A stretch of DNA of 64,000 bases from Actinobacillus sp. GY-402 (GTDB lineage Bacteria > Pseudomonadota > Gammaproteobacteria > Enterobacterales > Pasteurellaceae). Below the pieces are notes generated by a model. That model did no database searches. It was given only the letters and a program-made list of their open reading frames with translations, and had not been told where the DNA came from. Positions 1-12,937 of the stretch are shown in pieces. Location: assembly GCF_014843355.1 (NCBI RefSeq), contig NZ_CP062137.1, positions 2,232,001 to 2,296,000 on the forward strand. Direction: 5' to 3'. The position numbers and the translations under genes are program-made. Positions within the stretch are counted from its first letter, which is position 1. Every line of letters begins with the position of its first letter.

Positions 1-1475
1 CTTCAACCTTCCTGGATATTTATATCGAACGCGACTTAAAACGCGGTTTAATCACGGAACAGGAAGCCCAGGAATTAATGGACCATTTAGTGATGAAATT
101 ACGTATGGTTCGTTTCTTACGTACGCCTGAATACGATCAATTATTCTCAGGCGACCCGATGTGGGCAACGGAAACCATCGCAGGGATGGGTTTAGACGGT
201 CGTCCGTTAGTGACTAAAAACAGCTTCCGCGTATTACACACTTTATACACCATGGGTACTTCTCCGGAACCGAACTTAACCATTCTTTGGTCCGAACAAT
301 TGCCTGAAGCGTTCAAACGTTTCTGTGCGAAAGTATCTATCGACACTTCATCCGTACAATACGAAAACGACGATTTAATGCGTCCGGACTTTAACAACGA
401 CGACTATGCCATCGCATGTTGCGTATCGCCGATGGTTGTGGGTAAACAAATGCAGTTCTTCGGCGCCCGCGCAAACTTGGCGAAAACAATGTTATACGCA
501 ATCAACGGCGGTATCGATGAGAAAAACGGTATGCAGGTCGGTCCTAAAACCGCGCCGATTACCGACGAAGTATTGAATTTCGATACCGTAATCGAACGCA
601 TGGACAGCTTCATGGACTGGTTGGCGACGCAGTACGTTACCGCATTGAACATCATCCACTTCATGCACGATAAATATGCTTATGAAGCGGCATTGATGGC
701 GTTCCACGATCGCGACGTATTCCGTACAATGGCTTGCGGTATCGCCGGTCTTTCCGTAGCGGCGGACTCTTTATCCGCAATCAAATATGCGAAAGTGAAA
801 CCGATTCGCGGCGACATCAAAGATAAAGACGGCAATGTGGTGGCTTCAAATGTAGCGATTGACTTCGAAATCGAAGGCGAATATCCGCAATTCGGTAACA
901 ACGATCCGCGCGTTGATGACTTAGCGGTTGACTTGGTTGAACGTTTCATGAAGAAAGTTCAAAAACACAAAACTTACCGCAATGCGACACCGACACAATC
1001 TATCCTGACTATCACATCCAACGTGGTATACGGTAAGAAAACCGGTAATACGCCGGACGGTCGTCGTGCGGGCGCTCCGTTCGGACCGGGTGCCAACCCA
1101 ATGCACGGTCGTGACCAAAAAGGTGCGGTGGCGTCATTAACGTCTGTGGCTAAACTGCCGTTTGCTTACGCGAAAGACGGTATTTCATATACCTTCTCAA
1201 TCGTACCGAATGCGTTAGGTAAAGACAGCGACGCACAAAAACGTAATCTTGCCGGTTTATTGGACGGTTATTTCCACCACGAAGCGACGGTGGAAGGCGG
1301 TCAGCACTTAAATGTGAACGTATTGAATCGCGAAACATTGTTAGATGCTATCGATCATCCTGAAAAATATCCGCAATTAACCATTCGCGTTTCAGGTTAT
1401 GCCGTTCGTTTTAACTCATTAACCCGCGAACAGCAACAAGACGTGATTACTCGTACATTCACTCAGGCAATGTAA
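1..1475 (+). CDS. pflB: Formate C-acetyltransferase (pyruvate formate-lyase), C-terminal part
   Basis: Glycyl-radical enzyme of mixed-acid fermentation: pyruvate + CoA gives acetyl-CoA + formate in the anaerobic cytoplasm. The gene is cut by the window edge; the frame is open from base 3, so about 490 C-terminal residues are present of a family length near 760-770. Both catalytic hallmarks are visible: the adjacent active-site cysteines (IACCVSPM; Cys codons at 417-422) and the glycyl-radical site near the C-terminus (RVSGYAVRF; Gly codon at 1395-1397). Compared with the remembered E. coli protein there is a short insertion around [13 protein letters not shown]. Codon choice is that of a highly expressed gene. 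A USS-containing terminator follows. Confidence 0.97.
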   Translation, partial: STFLDIYIERDLKRGLITEQEAQELMDHLVMKLRMVRFLRTPEYDQLFSGDPMWATETIAGMGLDGRPLVTKNSFRVLHTLYTMGTSPEPNLTILWSEQLPEAFKRFCAKVSIDTSSVQYENDDLMRPDFNNDDYAIACCVSPMVVGKQMQFFGARANLAKTMLYAINGGIDEKNGMQVGPKTAPITDEVLNFDTVIERMDSFMDWLATQYVTALNIIHFMHDKYAYEAALMAFHDRDVFRTMACGIAGLSVAADSLSAIKYAKVKPIRGDIKDKDGNVVASNVAIDFEIEGEYPQFGNNDPRVDDLAVDLVERFMKKVQKHKTYRNATPTQSILTITSNVVYGKKTGNTPDGRRAGAPFGPGANPMHGRDQKGAVASLTSVAKLPFAYAKDGISYTFSIVPNALGKDSDAQKRNLAGLLDGYFHHEATVEGGQHLNVNVLNRETLLDAIDHPEKYPQLTIRVSGYAVRFNSLTREQQQDVITRTFTQAM

Positions 1476-1500
1476 TTGGGTAACGCGAAAAAAACGTAAT

Positions 1501-1534
1501 AAAATCCGACCGCACTTTTGTGGTCGGATTTTTC
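1501..1534 (+). terminator. Rho-independent terminator of pflB containing a USS
   Basis: An 11-bp perfect inverted repeat (arms 1501-1511 and 1522-1532, AAAATCCGACC/GGTCGGATTTT) closes a 10-nt loop and runs into a T-rich tail. The 5' arm and loop contain the reverse USS core ACCGCACTT. Confidence 0.85.
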
Positions 1535-1550
1535 TTAATAGGAGAAAAAT

Positions 1551-1841
1551 ATGTCGATTACCGTTCTTGCCAGCTTTCAGGTGAAAACCGAAAAGGTGGC
1601 GGATTTTTTAGCCGCATGCCGTGAGCTGACCGAACACACTATGAAAGACAAAGGCGTGCTGTTCTATGAATTACAGCGCAATAACGAAAACGCCAATTTG
1701 TTCGTTTTTGTGGAACGTTGGGAAAGCCGGGCGGATTTAGATGCGCATTTGGCGACGGCTCATATCCAAAAAGCCTTCCCGATTTTTCTGGAATGCTGTC
1801 AATCCGAACCTGTCGTGCAGGTTTTCAGCCCTGTTTTCTAA
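1551..1841 (+). CDS. ABM-domain (YgiN-like) putative quinol/antibiotic monooxygenase
   Basis: A 96-residue protein of the antibiotic-biosynthesis-monooxygenase (ABM) fold, a dimeric ferredoxin-like barrel. The sequence shows the family pattern: an N-terminal beta strand (ITVLASFQVK), a helix, the central GVLFYELQRN strand, FVFVERWES, and the helix with an HL..AH segment (DLDAHLATAHIQ). Relatives such as E. coli YgiN act on quinones, but the substrate here cannot be read from sequence. A clear ribosome site (TAGGAGA) precedes the ATG. It lies between two terminators and appears to be monocistronic, or fed by readthrough from pflB. The function is a family inference. Confidence 0.8.
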   Translation: MSITVLASFQVKTEKVADFLAACRELTEHTMKDKGVLFYELQRNNENANLFVFVERWESRADLDAHLATAHIQKAFPIFLECCQSEPVVQVFSPVF

Positions 1842-1858
1842 CTTATTTTTTATTTGAT

Positions 1859-1883
1859 AAAAGGGCGATTTTGCCCTTTTTTT
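1859..1883 (+). terminator. Rho-independent terminator
   Basis: AAAAGGGC (1859-1866), a short loop, then GCCCTTTT and a T run up to 1883. It ends the ABM-monooxygenase transcript and separates it from glpABC. Confidence 0.85.
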
Positions 1884-1892
1884 ACGAAAATT

Positions 1893-1908
1893 TGTGATCC
1901 GCCTCACA
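1893..1908 (+). promoter_or_regulatory. CRP (cAMP receptor protein) site upstream of glpABC
   Basis: TGTGATCCGCCTCACA matches both half sites (TGTGA and TCACA, 6-nt spacer), with TT/AA flanks. It lies about 100 nt before glpA. Catabolite activation of the anaerobic glycerol-3-phosphate dehydrogenase is expected. No clear GlpR operator was recognised by eye. Confidence 0.85.
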
Positions 1909-2006
1909 AAATAAATTCTTTTTCGCTCATTTTGCTGTTCTAAAACGCGCATTTCTACTAATATATACCTATATTTTCTTCATTTCTTTTCTTTGTGGGG
2001 CATTTT

Positions 2007-3686
2007 ATGACAATGTCGTCTCTTTATAAAAATGCGGGTGATTTCTCGCCTGTCAGTACGGATGTGATTATTATCGGTGGCGGCGCGACCGGTGCAGGGA
2101 TTGCACGCGACTGCGCATTACGCGGATTGAAATGCGTGCTGTTGGAGCGGCGCGATATTGCCACCGGAGCGACCGGCCGCAATCACGGTTTACTGCACAG
2201 CGGCGGACGTTACGCCGTGAACGATCGGGAATCCGCGGAAGAATGTATCAAAGAAAATCTCATCTTAAAAAACATCGCCCGTCACTGCGTGGACGATACT
2301 AAAGGTCTTTTCATCACATTGCCCGAAGACGATTTGAATTATCAGAAAACCTTTATTGACGCCTGTACTGCGTCGGGTATTGAAGCGGTCGCGATTGATC
2401 CCGCTTTGGCGCGCTACATGGAGCCGTCGGTGAATCCCGAATTGCTGGGCGCCGTGGTCGTGCCGGACGGTTCCGTCGATCCTTTCCGTTTAACCGCCGC
2501 CAATATGATTGACGCCACCGAGCACGGTGCGCAGATTTACACTTATTGTGAAGTGATTGGACTGATTCGCGAAGGCGATAAAGTCATCGGCGTTAACGTA
2601 TATGATCACAAAAACGCAGTGAAACGGCAATTTTTTGCCCCAGTTGTGGTGAATGCCGGCGGAATCTGGGGACAAGGTATTGCAGAATATGCCGATTTGA
2701 AAATTCGTATGTTTCCGGCGAAAGGCGCGTTACTGGTTATGGGCCACCGCATTAATAAATTAGTGATCAACCGTTGCCGTAAACCGGCGGACGCCGATAT
2801 TTTAGTACCTGGCGACACCATTTGTGTTATCGGTACCACATCCAGCCGCATTCCTTATGATCAAATCGATAACATGGAAGTTACGCCGGAAGAAGTGGAC
2901 ATTTTATTCCGCGAAGGCGAAAAACTGGCGCCGAGCCTGCGCTACACTCGCGTGCTGCGCGCTTACGCCGGCGTGCGTCCGCTGGTGGCGACCGATGACG
3001 ATCCTTCCGGTCGTAATGTCAGTCGCGGTATTGTGCTGCTTGATCACGCCAAACGCGACGGTTTGGAAGGATTCATCACTATCACCGGCGGTAAACTGAT
3101 GACTTATCGCCTGATGGCGGAATGGGCGACGGATTTAGTGTGTAAAAAACTCAACGTCAATAAAAAATGCGAAACGGCCGACCGCACTTTACCGGGTTCG
3201 GAAGAATCCCGCGACGAAATCAACAAAAAAATCGTCAATATTCCGAAAACCATCAGCAGTTCCGCCGTTTACCGTCACGGTACCCGTGCCAAACCGATGC
3301 TTGAAAACGAGCGTTTAGACCGTTCTTTAGTGTGCGAATGCGAAGCGGTGACCGCCGGCGAAGTTCGTTATGCTGTGGATAACTTAAATATTAATAATCT
3401 GGTGGATTTACGCCGTCGTACCCGCGTGGGAATGGGCACCTGTCAGGCGGAATTATGCGCTTGCCGGGCGGCAGGACTCATGGCGCGTTTCGATGTGGCG
3501 ACACCGCGTCAGTCCACCCTGCAACTTGCCTCGTTTATGGAAGAACGCTGGAAAGGTATTCAACCTATCGCCTGGGGCGATGCCATGCGTGAATCGGAAT
3601 TTACCAGCTGGATTTATTACAGCTTGCTGGGGCTGAATGATGTGCAACCGCAGGCGGTGGAAGGAGTGAATAATAATGAATTTTGA
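2007..3686 (+). CDS. glpA: Anaerobic glycerol-3-phosphate dehydrogenase subunit A
   Basis: Catalytic FAD subunit of the GlpABC complex, oxidising sn-glycerol 3-phosphate to dihydroxyacetone phosphate and passing electrons to the membrane quinone pool. The N-terminus has the FAD dinucleotide fold ([16 protein letters not shown]) followed by [16 protein letters not shown]. The C-terminal BFD-like [2Fe-2S] domain shows Cys443-x-Cys445 and Cys479/Cys484 in [15 protein letters not shown] chose the ATG at 2007 (MTMSSLYK) because GTGGGG sits 6 nt upstream; the in-frame GTG at 1995 lies in that ribosome site. The product is 559 residues, normal for GlpA. The 3' end overlaps glpB by 11 nt, suggesting translational coupling. 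Confidence 0.95.
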   Translation: MTMSSLYKNAGDFSPVSTDVIIIGGGATGAGIARDCALRGLKCVLLERRDIATGATGRNHGLLHSGGRYAVNDRESAEECIKENLILKNIARHCVDDTKGLFITLPEDDLNYQKTFIDACTASGIEAVAIDPALARYMEPSVNPELLGAVVVPDGSVDPFRLTAANMIDATEHGAQIYTYCEVIGLIREGDKVIGVNVYDHKNAVKRQFFAPVVVNAGGIWGQGIAEYADLKIRMFPAKGALLVMGHRINKLVINRCRKPADADILVPGDTICVIGTTSSRIPYDQIDNMEVTPEEVDILFREGEKLAPSLRYTRVLRAYAGVRPLVATDDDPSGRNVSRGIVLLDHAKRDGLEGFITITGGKLMTYRLMAEWATDLVCKKLNVNKKCETADRTLPGSEESRDEINKKIVNIPKTISSSAVYRHGTRAKPMLENERLDRSLVCECEAVTAGEVRYAVDNLNINNLVDLRRRTRVGMGTCQAELCACRAAGLMARFDVATPRQSTLQLASFMEERWKGIQPIAWGDAMRESEFTSWIYYSLLGLNDVQPQAVEGVNNNEF

Positions 3687-4968
3687 TGTGGTGATTATCG
3701 GCGGCGGATTGGCGGGATTAACCTGCGGTATTGCGCTGCAGGAACAGGGTAAACGTTGCGCGATTGTGAATAACGGGCAGGCGGCAATCGACTTTTCCAC
3801 AGGCTCGATGGATTTATTGGGGCGTTTGCCAAACGGAGAAAACGTGCAAAAAATTGACCGCACTTTAGCCAATTTAGCCGAACAATTGCCCGCGCATCCT
3901 TATGCCAAATTGGGCGCCGAACGCGTATTGGCAAAAGCTAAACAGTTTGAGCAACTGGCGGCTAAATTAAATTTAGGCTTAGTGGGCGGTCTTGACCAAA
4001 ATCACGCGCGCGTCACACCGCTTGGCGGTTTGCGCCGTACCTGGCTTTCTCCGAATAGCGTGCCGACCGTGCAACAGGACGAGCTTTTCCCTTATCATCA
4101 TATCGTGATTCTGGGCATTGAAGGCTACCATGATTTCCAACCGCAATTATTGGCGGACAACCTGAAATTGCAGGCGCAATTCGCTCATTGCGACATTAAA
4201 ACCGGCTTCCTGGAGATTCCGGAATTGGATTTCTTACGCCAGCAATCCCGCGAGTTTCGCAGTGTACACATTGCGCAAACCCTGGAGCAAAAAGTGAATC
4301 TGGCGTCTTTGGTGAACGAAATCCGCCAGGTGGCAAACGGTGCGGACGCCGTATTTTTGCCGGCCTGTTTCGGGCAAAACAGCCAGGCTTTCTTCAACGA
4401 ATTACAGGCGGCGACGGATTTCACTTTATTCGAACTGCCGACTTTGCCGCCGTCATTATTAGGCGGTCGTCAGCATAAAATTTTACGTCAGCATTTCGAG
4501 CAGTTAGGCGGCGTGATGATGAACGGCGACCGGGTGTTACAGGCCGAATTTGACGGTAATCGCGTAACCAAACTGTTCACCCAGATGCACGAAGACGAGC
4601 CTTTAACGGCGGATAATTACGTATTGGCGTCCGGCAGTTTCTTCAGCAACGGCTTGGTGGCGGAATTCGAAAAAATTTACGAACCGGTATTCGGTGCGGA
4701 TATTATCCAATCCGAGCAATTCGATCCGGCCAATCATTTTACTTGGACGACCAAACGTTTCTCCGCGCCGCAACCTTATCAATCCGCCGGCGTGGTGATT
4801 AACGCGGATTGCCGGGTGCAAAAGTGCGGTCGGTTTTTTGATAATTTATATGCGACGGGCGCGGTCATCGGCGGTTTCAACGGCATTGAACTGGGTTGCG
4901 GTTCGGGTGTCGCGGTGGTGACGGCGTTAACCGTGGCGGATAAAATTGCAGAAAAAATCGGGGGCTAA
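3676..4968 (+). CDS. glpB: Anaerobic glycerol-3-phosphate dehydrogenase subunit B
   Basis: Second soluble subunit of the GlpABC dehydrogenase, 430 residues. It begins with a dinucleotide-binding motif ([17 protein letters not shown]) and carries a C-terminal [17 protein letters not shown] segment typical of the family, where it completes the FAD/FMN site. The start overlaps glpA by 11 nt and has an AAGGAG ribosome site inside glpA. glpC begins 1 nt after its stop codon, so the three genes form one transcript. Expression should follow the upstream CRP site. Nothing appears truncated. Confidence 0.94.
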   Translation: MNFDVVIIGGGLAGLTCGIALQEQGKRCAIVNNGQAAIDFSTGSMDLLGRLPNGENVQKIDRTLANLAEQLPAHPYAKLGAERVLAKAKQFEQLAAKLNLGLVGGLDQNHARVTPLGGLRRTWLSPNSVPTVQQDELFPYHHIVILGIEGYHDFQPQLLADNLKLQAQFAHCDIKTGFLEIPELDFLRQQSREFRSVHIAQTLEQKVNLASLVNEIRQVANGADAVFLPACFGQNSQAFFNELQAATDFTLFELPTLPPSLLGGRQHKILRQHFEQLGGVMMNGDRVLQAEFDGNRVTKLFTQMHEDEPLTADNYVLASGSFFSNGLVAEFEKIYEPVFGADIIQSEQFDPANHFTWTTKRFSAPQPYQSAGVVINADCRVQKCGRFFDNLYATGAVIGGFNGIELGCGSGVAVVTALTVADKIAEKIGG

Positions 4969-4969
4969 T

Positions 4970-6247
4970 ATGAATATTCAGGAACTCATTGCCAAAGCGC
5001 AAAAAGAATTCGAATCACCCGTAACGCAACATACCCATGCCGACGAATCTTTCGAACAATGCTTGAAATGTACAGCTTGTACGGCGGTTTGTCCGGTGAC
5101 GAAAGTGAATCCGCTTTATCCGGGCCCGAAACAGTCCGGGCCGGACGGCGAACGTCTGCGCCTGAAAAGTGCGGATTTCTATGACGAAGCGCTGAAATAT
5201 TGCCTGAATTGTAAACGTTGCGAAGTGGCCTGCCCGTCGGATGTGAAAATCGGCGATATTATCGTGCGCGCCCGCAACAAATATTTGGATCGTCAGCATA
5301 AACCGTTAGTGCATAAACTGCGCGACGCGATTCTGAGCAACACCGACATTATGGGCTCGCTCAATACGCCGTTGGCACCGATTGTGAATACCATCACCGG
5401 TTTGAACGCAACTAAATTCCTGCTGGAAAAAACTATCGGCGTCAGTAAACATCGCACTTTACCGAAATATGCTTTCGGCACGTTCCGTAATTTCTATTTG
5501 AAAAAAATGGCGGCGCAACAGGCGAAATACGAAAATAAAATCGCCTATTATCACGGCTGTTACGTGAATTACAACAATCCGCAACTGGGCAAAGAAGTGA
5601 TTGAGGTGTTCAACGCCCTGGATATCGGCGTGGTGTTGCTGGAAAAAGAAAAATGCTGCGGTTTGCCGTTAATGGTGAACAGTTTCCCTGAACGGGCGAA
5701 GAAAATCGCGCAGTTTAACACCGATTATATTGGCAAAATGGTGGACGAAAACGGGCTGGATGTAATTGGCGAAGCGTCGAGTTGCACTCTGAACCTGCGC
5801 GAGGAATATCATCACGTGTTGGGCATAGACAACGCAAAAGTGCGTCCGCACATTCATTTGGCCACGGTTTATCTGTATAAATTATTACAACAAGGCAAAA
5901 AACTGCCGTTAAAACCGCTAAATCTGAAAGTGGCGTATCACACCGCCTGCCATGTGGAAAAAGCGGGTTGGGCGCCTTATACGCTGGAAGTGTTGCGTCG
6001 GATTCCGGGATTGGAAATCATTATGCTGCCGTCGCAATGTTGCGGTATTGCGGGAACTTACGGTTTCAAAGCGGAAAATTACGAAAAATCGCAAGCCATC
6101 GGCAAATCCTTGTTCGACGCCATTAACGAAAGCGGCGCGGATTACGTGATTTCCGAATGTCAAACCTGTAAATGGCAAATCGATATGTCGAGCAACCTGA
6201 CCTGTTTGCATCCGTTTACTTTGCTTTCTATGGCATTGGATAAATAA
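4970..6247 (+). CDS. glpC: Anaerobic glycerol-3-phosphate dehydrogenase subunit C (iron-sulfur membrane anchor)
   Basis: Iron-sulfur subunit that tethers GlpAB to the cytoplasmic membrane and passes electrons to menaquinone. Two ferredoxin-type motifs are present (CLKCTACTAVCP and CLNCKRCEVACP), followed by two CCG domains (KEKCCGLP and SQCCGIAG) that bind the further cofactor centre seen in heterodisulfide-reductase-like proteins. The ATG at 4970 (MNIQELIAKAQ) is preferred: an upstream in-frame start would overlap glpB by more than 20 nt without a ribosome site. Length is 425 residues. A strong terminator follows at 6276. Confidence 0.95.
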   Translation: MNIQELIAKAQKEFESPVTQHTHADESFEQCLKCTACTAVCPVTKVNPLYPGPKQSGPDGERLRLKSADFYDEALKYCLNCKRCEVACPSDVKIGDIIVRARNKYLDRQHKPLVHKLRDAILSNTDIMGSLNTPLAPIVNTITGLNATKFLLEKTIGVSKHRTLPKYAFGTFRNFYLKKMAAQQAKYENKIAYYHGCYVNYNNPQLGKEVIEVFNALDIGVVLLEKEKCCGLPLMVNSFPERAKKIAQFNTDYIGKMVDENGLDVIGEASSCTLNLREEYHHVLGIDNAKVRPHIHLATVYLYKLLQQGKKLPLKPLNLKVAYHTACHVEKAGWAPYTLEVLRRIPGLEIIMLPSQCCGIAGTYGFKAENYEKSQAIGKSLFDAINESGADYVISECQTCKWQIDMSSNLTCLHPFTLLSMALDK

Positions 6248-6275
6248 GGACAATCGAGACAAAAGTGCGGGAAAA

Positions 6276-6304
6276 AAAAGCAACGTTTTTTACACGTTGC
6301 TTTT
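6276..6304 (+). terminator. Rho-independent terminator of glpABC
   Basis: A 10-bp stem AAAAGCAACG / CGTTGCTTTT (6276-6285 with 6295-6304) is followed by more T residues. It directly follows glpC. Confidence 0.85.
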
Positions 6305-6369
6305 ATTTTTCTGCGCTCAAGAAAGAGCCGTTCTTTCATTGATAACGAATGAAAAAACAAGAGAAATTT

Positions 6370-6399
6370 CGACCGCACTTTATTACTGAAGTGCGGTCG
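6370..6399 (-). terminator. Inverted USS pair, probable gdhA terminator
   Basis: CGACCGCACTT (6370-6380) and AAGTGCGGTCG (6389-6399) form a perfect 11-bp stem of two opposed USS cores. It lies 8 nt past the gdhA stop and between convergent glpC and gdhA. The T run on the minus strand is modest. Confidence 0.65.
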
Positions 6400-6407
6400 A
6401 ACGTTGA

Positions 6408-8322
<1,915 letters not shown>

Positions 8323-9465
8323 TCAACAAAAATGTCGAATTAATTTGGTCAGCAAATCTCTGGTCGGCTGAATGAATTCGGCGGATAAAAATTCATCGGG
8401 CTGGTGCGCCTGTTCGATGGAACCGGGGCCCAAAACCAGCGTCGGGCAAAGTTCCTGAATGAACGGCGCTTCGGTGCAGTAATTCACTACTTCGCATTTT
8501 TCGCCCAGCAGCTTTTCCACCACTTGTACCACTTGAGCGGAATGTTCGCATTCGTAACCGGGAGTCGCTTCGTGCAGATTACGGATAGAAAGGCGGTCGC
8601 CGTATTGAGCGAACATCGGCGCCAGTTTTTCCCGCAGCATTTCGTCTAAATCTTCCAACCGCATTTTCGGCAACGGGCGAATGTCGAAATGCAATTCGCA
8701 GCAACCGCAAATCCGGTTCACCGCATCGCCGCCGTGAATAGCGCCGAGATTCATGGTCGGATAAGGAATGTCGAAATCGGCGTGATGATATTTTTCCCGC
8801 AGCTCATTACGCATTTGCAGTAAATAGCCGGTGGCTTCATGCATGAGTTCGATAGCGTTAATACCTTTGGAGGGATCGCTGGAATGCCCGGATTTCCCCA
8901 CAATCCGCAGGCCTTTGCCGATGTGTCCTTTGTGGGCGCGAACGGGGCGCAACGATGTGGGCTCACCGATAATCGCGCAATCCGGACGGATATGAGTGTG
9001 TTTAATGAAGGTACGCGTGCCCAGCATCGTGGTTTCTTCATCGGCGGTGGCGAGAATGCGTAGCGGTTTGGTGAGCTTGGTTAAATCGATTTGCTGCACG
9101 GCGTCCAGCACAAACGCAAAAAAGCCTTTCATATCCGCCGTCCCCAGGCCGTAAAATTTGCCGTTTTGTTCGGTCAGTTTAAAAGGATTGAACGTCCAGC
9201 GATCCTGATCAAACGGCACGGTGTCCGTATGCCCCGCCAGCAGCAAACCGCCTTCGCCTTCGCCGTAAGTGGCAAGCAGATTGTATTTATCGTTGCTGCC
9301 TTCTACCGGTAAAATGTCGGTTTTAAAACCTAAATCGGACAACCAGCTCGCCAGCAATTCGATTAAAGTGCGGTTGGAAATATCGTTGTTTTTGTCGATG
9401 TCGCTGATGGTCGGAATGGCGATCAACTGCGAATACATGTCGAGAAATTGAGGATGTGATTTCAT
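8323..9465 (-). CDS. argE: Acetylornithine deacetylase
   Basis: M20-family metallohydrolase that removes acetyl from N2-acetylornithine to give ornithine in arginine synthesis. The zinc-ligand and catalytic segments are visible: [11 protein letters not shown] (His ligand plus catalytic Asp), [11 protein letters not shown] (bridging Asp) and DEETTMLGT (general-base Glu followed by ligand Glu). Length is 380 residues, normal for ArgE. It is divergent from argC across about 100 nt that should hold both promoters and any ArgR site. DapE is a relative, but the size, residues and arg neighbours favour ArgE. Confidence 0.93.
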   Translation of the reverse strand: MKSHPQFLDMYSQLIAIPTISDIDKNNDISNRTLIELLASWLSDLGFKTDILPVEGSNDKYNLLATYGEGEGGLLLAGHTDTVPFDQDRWTFNPFKLTEQNGKFYGLGTADMKGFFAFVLDAVQQIDLTKLTKPLRILATADEETTMLGTRTFIKHTHIRPDCAIIGEPTSLRPVRAHKGHIGKGLRIVGKSGHSSDPSKGINAIELMHEATGYLLQMRNELREKYHHADFDIPYPTMNLGAIHGGDAVNRICGCCELHFDIRPLPKMRLEDLDEMLREKLAPMFAQYGDRLSIRNLHEATPGYECEHSAQVVQVVEKLLGEKCEVVNYCTEAPFIQELCPTLVLGPGSIEQAHQPDEFLSAEFIQPTRDLLTKLIRHFC

Positions 9466-9502
9466 TGCGTTTGCCTTAAATTAAAGGTTGATTTTTAAAT
9501 AT

Positions 9503-9523
9503 TTATGCAGAATAATAGCATAA
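9503..9523. promoter_or_regulatory. Candidate operator in the argE-argC divergent region
   Basis: An inverted repeat TTATGC-N9-GCATAA with an A+T-rich centre sits between argE and argC. Position and base content resemble an ArgR box (TGAATWWWWATTCA), but the spacing is not a perfect match. A TATAAT at 9551-9556 could be the argC -10, though it leaves a very short leader. Confidence 0.3.
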
Positions 9524-9568
9524 TTAATCACTGAAAAGCATTTTACACATTATAATACAGGATTGATC

Positions 9569-10579
9569 ATGGCACAAAAAGCAATCGTTGTCGGTGCAAG
9601 CGGTTATACCGGCGCGGAATTAGCGAAAATCTTAACCCGCCACCCTGAATTCGAACTCACCGGTTTGTATGTTTCAACCAACAGTCAGGACGCCGATAAA
9701 CCCGTTTCGGCACTGTATCCTCAGCTTCGTACGATTTGCGATTTGCCGTTACAACCGTTGCCGGAAGATTTAACCGAAATCGCGCAGAATGCGGATTTGG
9801 CGTTTTTCGGCACCGCTCATGAAGTCAGTCATAATTTGGTTCCGATTTTCCTGAAAAACGGTTGTAAAGCGTTCGATCTTTCCGGCGCATTCCGGGTAAA
9901 CAACGTAGATTTTTACACGGAATATTACGGTTTCACCCATCAATATCCCGAATTACTGGAAAAAGCGGTGTATGGTTTGGCAGAATGGAATCACGAAAAA
10001 ATCGCGCAAACGGATTTAGTGGCGGTCGCGGGTTGTTATCCGACGGTTTCTCAGTTAAGTCTTAAACCGTTGATTGAAAACGATTTACTGGATCTCAACC
10101 AATTGCCGGTGATTAACGCGGTCAGCGGCGTAAGCGGCGCAGGACGTAAAGCCAGTCTGACCTCCAGCTTCTGCGAAGTCAGCCTGAACGCTTACGGCGT
10201 GTTTAATCACCGCCACCAACCGGAAATTGCCGTTCATTTAGGCGCGGAAGTGATTTTTACCCCGCATTTGGGCAATTTTAAACGCGGCATTCTGGCGACC
10301 ATTACGGCAAAACTGAAAGCGGGTGTCACGGACGAACAAATTCGCGCCGCTTATCGCCAATATTATGCCGGTCGTCCGCTGGTGCGGGTTTACCAACAGG
10401 GCTTGCCGAGCATTAAAGCGGTAGAATTCACGCCTTATTGCGACATCGGCTTTGCCACCAAAAACGGACACATCATCGTGGTCGGCGCGGAAGACAATTT
10501 GTTGAAAGGCGCGGCGGCGCAAGCGGTGCAATGTGCCAATATTCGCTACGGATTCAATGAAGTTTTGGGCTTAATTTAG
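9569..10579 (+). CDS. argC: N-acetyl-gamma-glutamyl-phosphate reductase
   Basis: Third step of arginine synthesis: NADPH-dependent reduction of N-acetylglutamyl phosphate to the semialdehyde. The N-terminus has the nucleotide motif [16 protein letters not shown] and the catalytic cysteine lies in [13 protein letters not shown]. The ATG at 9569 (MAQKAIVVG) has a CAGGA ribosome site; an upstream in-frame TTG at 9563 is less likely. Length is 336 residues, as expected. It is the first gene of a plus-strand argC-argB-argH cluster, opposite argE. The stretch down to argB contains a hairpin without a T run. Confidence 0.96.
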   Translation: MAQKAIVVGASGYTGAELAKILTRHPEFELTGLYVSTNSQDADKPVSALYPQLRTICDLPLQPLPEDLTEIAQNADLAFFGTAHEVSHNLVPIFLKNGCKAFDLSGAFRVNNVDFYTEYYGFTHQYPELLEKAVYGLAEWNHEKIAQTDLVAVAGCYPTVSQLSLKPLIENDLLDLNQLPVINAVSGVSGAGRKASLTSSFCEVSLNAYGVFNHRHQPEIAVHLGAEVIFTPHLGNFKRGILATITAKLKAGVTDEQIRAAYRQYYAGRPLVRVYQQGLPSIKAVEFTPYCDIGFATKNGHIIVVGAEDNLLKGAAAQAVQCANIRYGFNEVLGLI

Positions 10580-10621
10580 GCGATGAAGTGCGTTTTCCGC
10601 ACATCATAACCGTTCAACTCC

Positions 10622-10650
10622 GACACGCTCTGCACAGGGCAAAGCGTGTC
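10622..10650 (+). other. Hairpin between argC and argB
   Basis: GACACGCT (10622-10629) and AGCGTGTC (10643-10650) form a perfect 8-bp stem. No T run follows, so RNA processing or stabilisation within the arg transcript is more likely than termination. Confidence 0.5.
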
Positions 10651-10671
10651 ATCACGTAAAGTAAAAAATAT

Positions 10672-11445
10672 ATGAGACCATTAGTGATTAAACTGGGCGG
10701 CGTATTGCTGGATACACCGGCGGCAATGGAAAATCTGTTCACCGCGCTGGCAAAATATTTGCAAAATTCCGACCGCACTTTACTGATTGTTCACGGCGGC
10801 GGCTGCGTGGTGGACGATTTAATGAAGCGGCTGAATTTGCCGGTTCGCAAGAAAAACGGTTTACGCGTGACGCCGAGCGATCAAATCGACATCATCGTCG
10901 GCGCTCTGGCGGGAATCGCCAATAAAACGCTGGTGGCGCAGGCGGCGAAATTCAAATTAAATCCGGTGGGATTATGTCTGGGAGACGGCGAGCTAACCGT
11001 CGCCAAGCAGTTTGATCCGGAATTAGGGCACGTCGCCAATGTGATTGCGCATAAGCCCGCTTTGCTGGATAATTTGCTTTCCGGCGGATTTTTGCCGATT
11101 ATCAGTTCCATCGCGGTAGATGAAAACGGCTTGCTGATGAACGTTAATGCGGATCAGGCGGCCACGGCGATTGCTTCGCTGATTGATGCGGATTTGGTGA
11201 TGTTGTCAGATGTGGACGGCGTGCTGGATGCGGACAAAACGTTGCTGCCCGAATTAAACGCCGCGCAAATTGCACGATTAATTGAAGATAACGTCATCAC
11301 CGACGGTATGATTGTAAAAGTCAACGCAGCGTTGGATGCGGCAAAAATTCTCAATCGCGGCGTGGATATCGCCAACTGGAAATATCCCGAAAAACTGACC
11401 GCACTTTTTGCGGGTGAAATTATCGGAACGCGCATTGCGCCGTAA
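10672..11445 (+). CDS. argB: Acetylglutamate kinase
   Basis: Phosphorylates N-acetyl-L-glutamate with ATP, the second step of arginine synthesis. Amino-acid-kinase fold features are visible: [10 protein letters not shown] at the N-terminus, the glycine-rich [16 protein letters not shown] loop, [13 protein letters not shown], and the [13 protein letters not shown] nucleotide segment. Length is 257 residues, the usual short enterobacterial form that lacks the N-terminal helix tied to arginine inhibition in longer homologues (family knowledge). A USS lies within the coding sequence near 10770. The gene is 92 nt downstream of argC and 37 nt upstream of argH. Confidence 0.95.
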   Translation: MRPLVIKLGGVLLDTPAAMENLFTALAKYLQNSDRTLLIVHGGGCVVDDLMKRLNLPVRKKNGLRVTPSDQIDIIVGALAGIANKTLVAQAAKFKLNPVGLCLGDGELTVAKQFDPELGHVANVIAHKPALLDNLLSGGFLPIISSIAVDENGLLMNVNADQAATAIASLIDADLVMLSDVDGVLDADKTLLPELNAAQIARLIEDNVITDGMIVKVNAALDAAKILNRGVDIANWKYPEKLTALFAGEIIGTRIAP

Positions 11446-11482
11446 TCAACACGTGATAAATATAAAATAAAAGGAAAAAACT

Positions 11483-12865
11483 ATGGCGCTATGGGGCGGC
11501 CGCTTTACACAGGCGGCGGATAAACGGTTTAAAGATTTTAACGATTCATTGCGTTTTGACTATCGTCTGGCGGAACAGGACATCGAAGGTTCCATCGGCT
11601 GGTCGAAAGCGTTGGTCAGCGTGAATATTTTAACGCGGGAAGAACAGCAACGATTGGAAACGGCGTTGAACGAGTTGCTGATCGAAGTGCGGTCGAATCC
11701 GCAGGCGATTTTGCAGGACGACGCGGAAGATATTCACAGCTGGGTGGAAAGTAAACTGATTGACAGAGTCGGCAATCTGGGTAAAAAGCTGCACACCGGC
11801 CGCAGCCGTAACGACCAGGTGGCGCTTGACATCAAAATGTGGTGCAAAGCGCAGGTGCTGGAATTACAAAAAACCGTGCGCGAATTGCAGGCAAAACTGG
11901 TGCTGACCGCCGAGAATACGCAGGACGCCGTTATGCCCGGCTATACGCACTTGCAACGCGCTCAACCCATTAGTTTTGCGCACTGGTGCATGGCGTATGT
12001 GGAAATGCTGGAACGCGATTACACCCGCCTGGGCGACGCTTATCAGCGCATGAACGCTTGCCCGCTGGGCAGCGGCGCGTTAGCCGGCACGGCCTATCCG
12101 ATCGATCGCGAACAGCTGGCGCGGGATTTGGATTTTGCTTACGCCACCCGTAATAGTTTAGACAGCGTATCCGATCGCGATCACATCATTGAATTGCTGT
12201 CCGCCGCTTCTTTGAGTATGGCGCATTTATCGCGTTTCGCCGAAGACATGATTATTTTCAACAGCGGCGAAGCGGATTTTGTGGAGCTGTCCGATCGGGT
12301 GACATCCGGCTCGTCACTTATGCCGCAAAAGAAAAATCCGGATGCCTGCGAATTAATCCGCGGCAAAGCGGGACGGGTCATCGGCTCGCTGATGGGCATG
12401 CTGACGACGGTGAAAGGGCTGCCGTTGGCGTATAACAAAGATATGCAGGAAGATAAAGAAGGAATTTTTGACGCCCTTGATACTTGGCACGATTGCCTGA
12501 CCATGGCGGCGTTCGTGCTGGAAGACATCAAAGTGAATGTGGAACGCACGCGCGAAGCGGCGTTAAAAGGCTATTCCAACGCCACGGAATTGGCGGATTA
12601 TCTGGTGGCGAAAGGCGTGCCGTTCCGCGATTCTCACCATATCGTGGGCGAAACCGTGGTTTATGCCATTAAAGTACACAAAGGGCTGGAAGATTTAACG
12701 GTGGAAGAATTCCGTCAGTTCAGCGATGCGGTATCCGACGATGTGTACGAAATTTTATCGCTACAATCCTGTCTGGACAAACGTTGCGCCAAAGGCGGCG
12801 TGTCGCCGGCGAGAGTAGCGGAAGCCATTGCCGAAGCCAAACAACATATCGGTTTAAAATCTTAA
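11483..12865 (+). CDS. argH: Argininosuccinate lyase
   Basis: Cleaves argininosuccinate to arginine and fumarate, the last step of the pathway. The fumarase/aspartase-superfamily signature [12 protein letters not shown], with its flexible catalytic loop, is present, as are the [10 protein letters not shown] and YTHLQRAQP conserved blocks. The start [10 protein letters not shown] matches the family and has an AAAGGAAAA ribosome site. Length is 460 residues, normal. argG (argininosuccinate synthase) is not in this window. A dual-USS hairpin shared with convergent rseC follows. Confidence 0.96.
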   Translation: MALWGGRFTQAADKRFKDFNDSLRFDYRLAEQDIEGSIGWSKALVSVNILTREEQQRLETALNELLIEVRSNPQAILQDDAEDIHSWVESKLIDRVGNLGKKLHTGRSRNDQVALDIKMWCKAQVLELQKTVRELQAKLVLTAENTQDAVMPGYTHLQRAQPISFAHWCMAYVEMLERDYTRLGDAYQRMNACPLGSGALAGTAYPIDREQLARDLDFAYATRNSLDSVSDRDHIIELLSAASLSMAHLSRFAEDMIIFNSGEADFVELSDRVTSGSSLMPQKKNPDACELIRGKAGRVIGSLMGMLTTVKGLPLAYNKDMQEDKEGIFDALDTWHDCLTMAAFVLEDIKVNVERTREAALKGYSNATELADYLVAKGVPFRDSHHIVGETVVYAIKVHKGLEDLTVEEFRQFSDAVSDDVYEILSLQSCLDKRCAKGGVSPARVAEAIAEAKQHIGLKS

Positions 12866-12874
12866 AAATTCTGC

Positions 12875-12915
12875 CCGCACTTTTAAGCGCAACGCTCAAA
12901 GTGCGGTCGATTTTT
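12875..12915 (+). terminator. Inverted USS pair terminator after argH
   Basis: CCGCACTTT and AAAGTGCGG arms (12875-12906), extended by an AAGCG/CGCT inner stem, are followed by CGATTTTT. The hairpin sits between convergent argH and rseC and may serve both strands. Confidence 0.7.
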
Positions 12916-12937
12916 GACGAGTTTTTTGCCCGCAATG

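Noticed and set aside
1911-1960. GlpR operator before glpA
   Set aside because: Some TTTCG-like bases are present, but no convincing inverted repeat matches the known site.
3453-3872. Minus-strand 139-codon frame across the glpA-glpB junction
   Set aside because: Fully covered by two well-supported plus-strand genes; no start signal or family resemblance.
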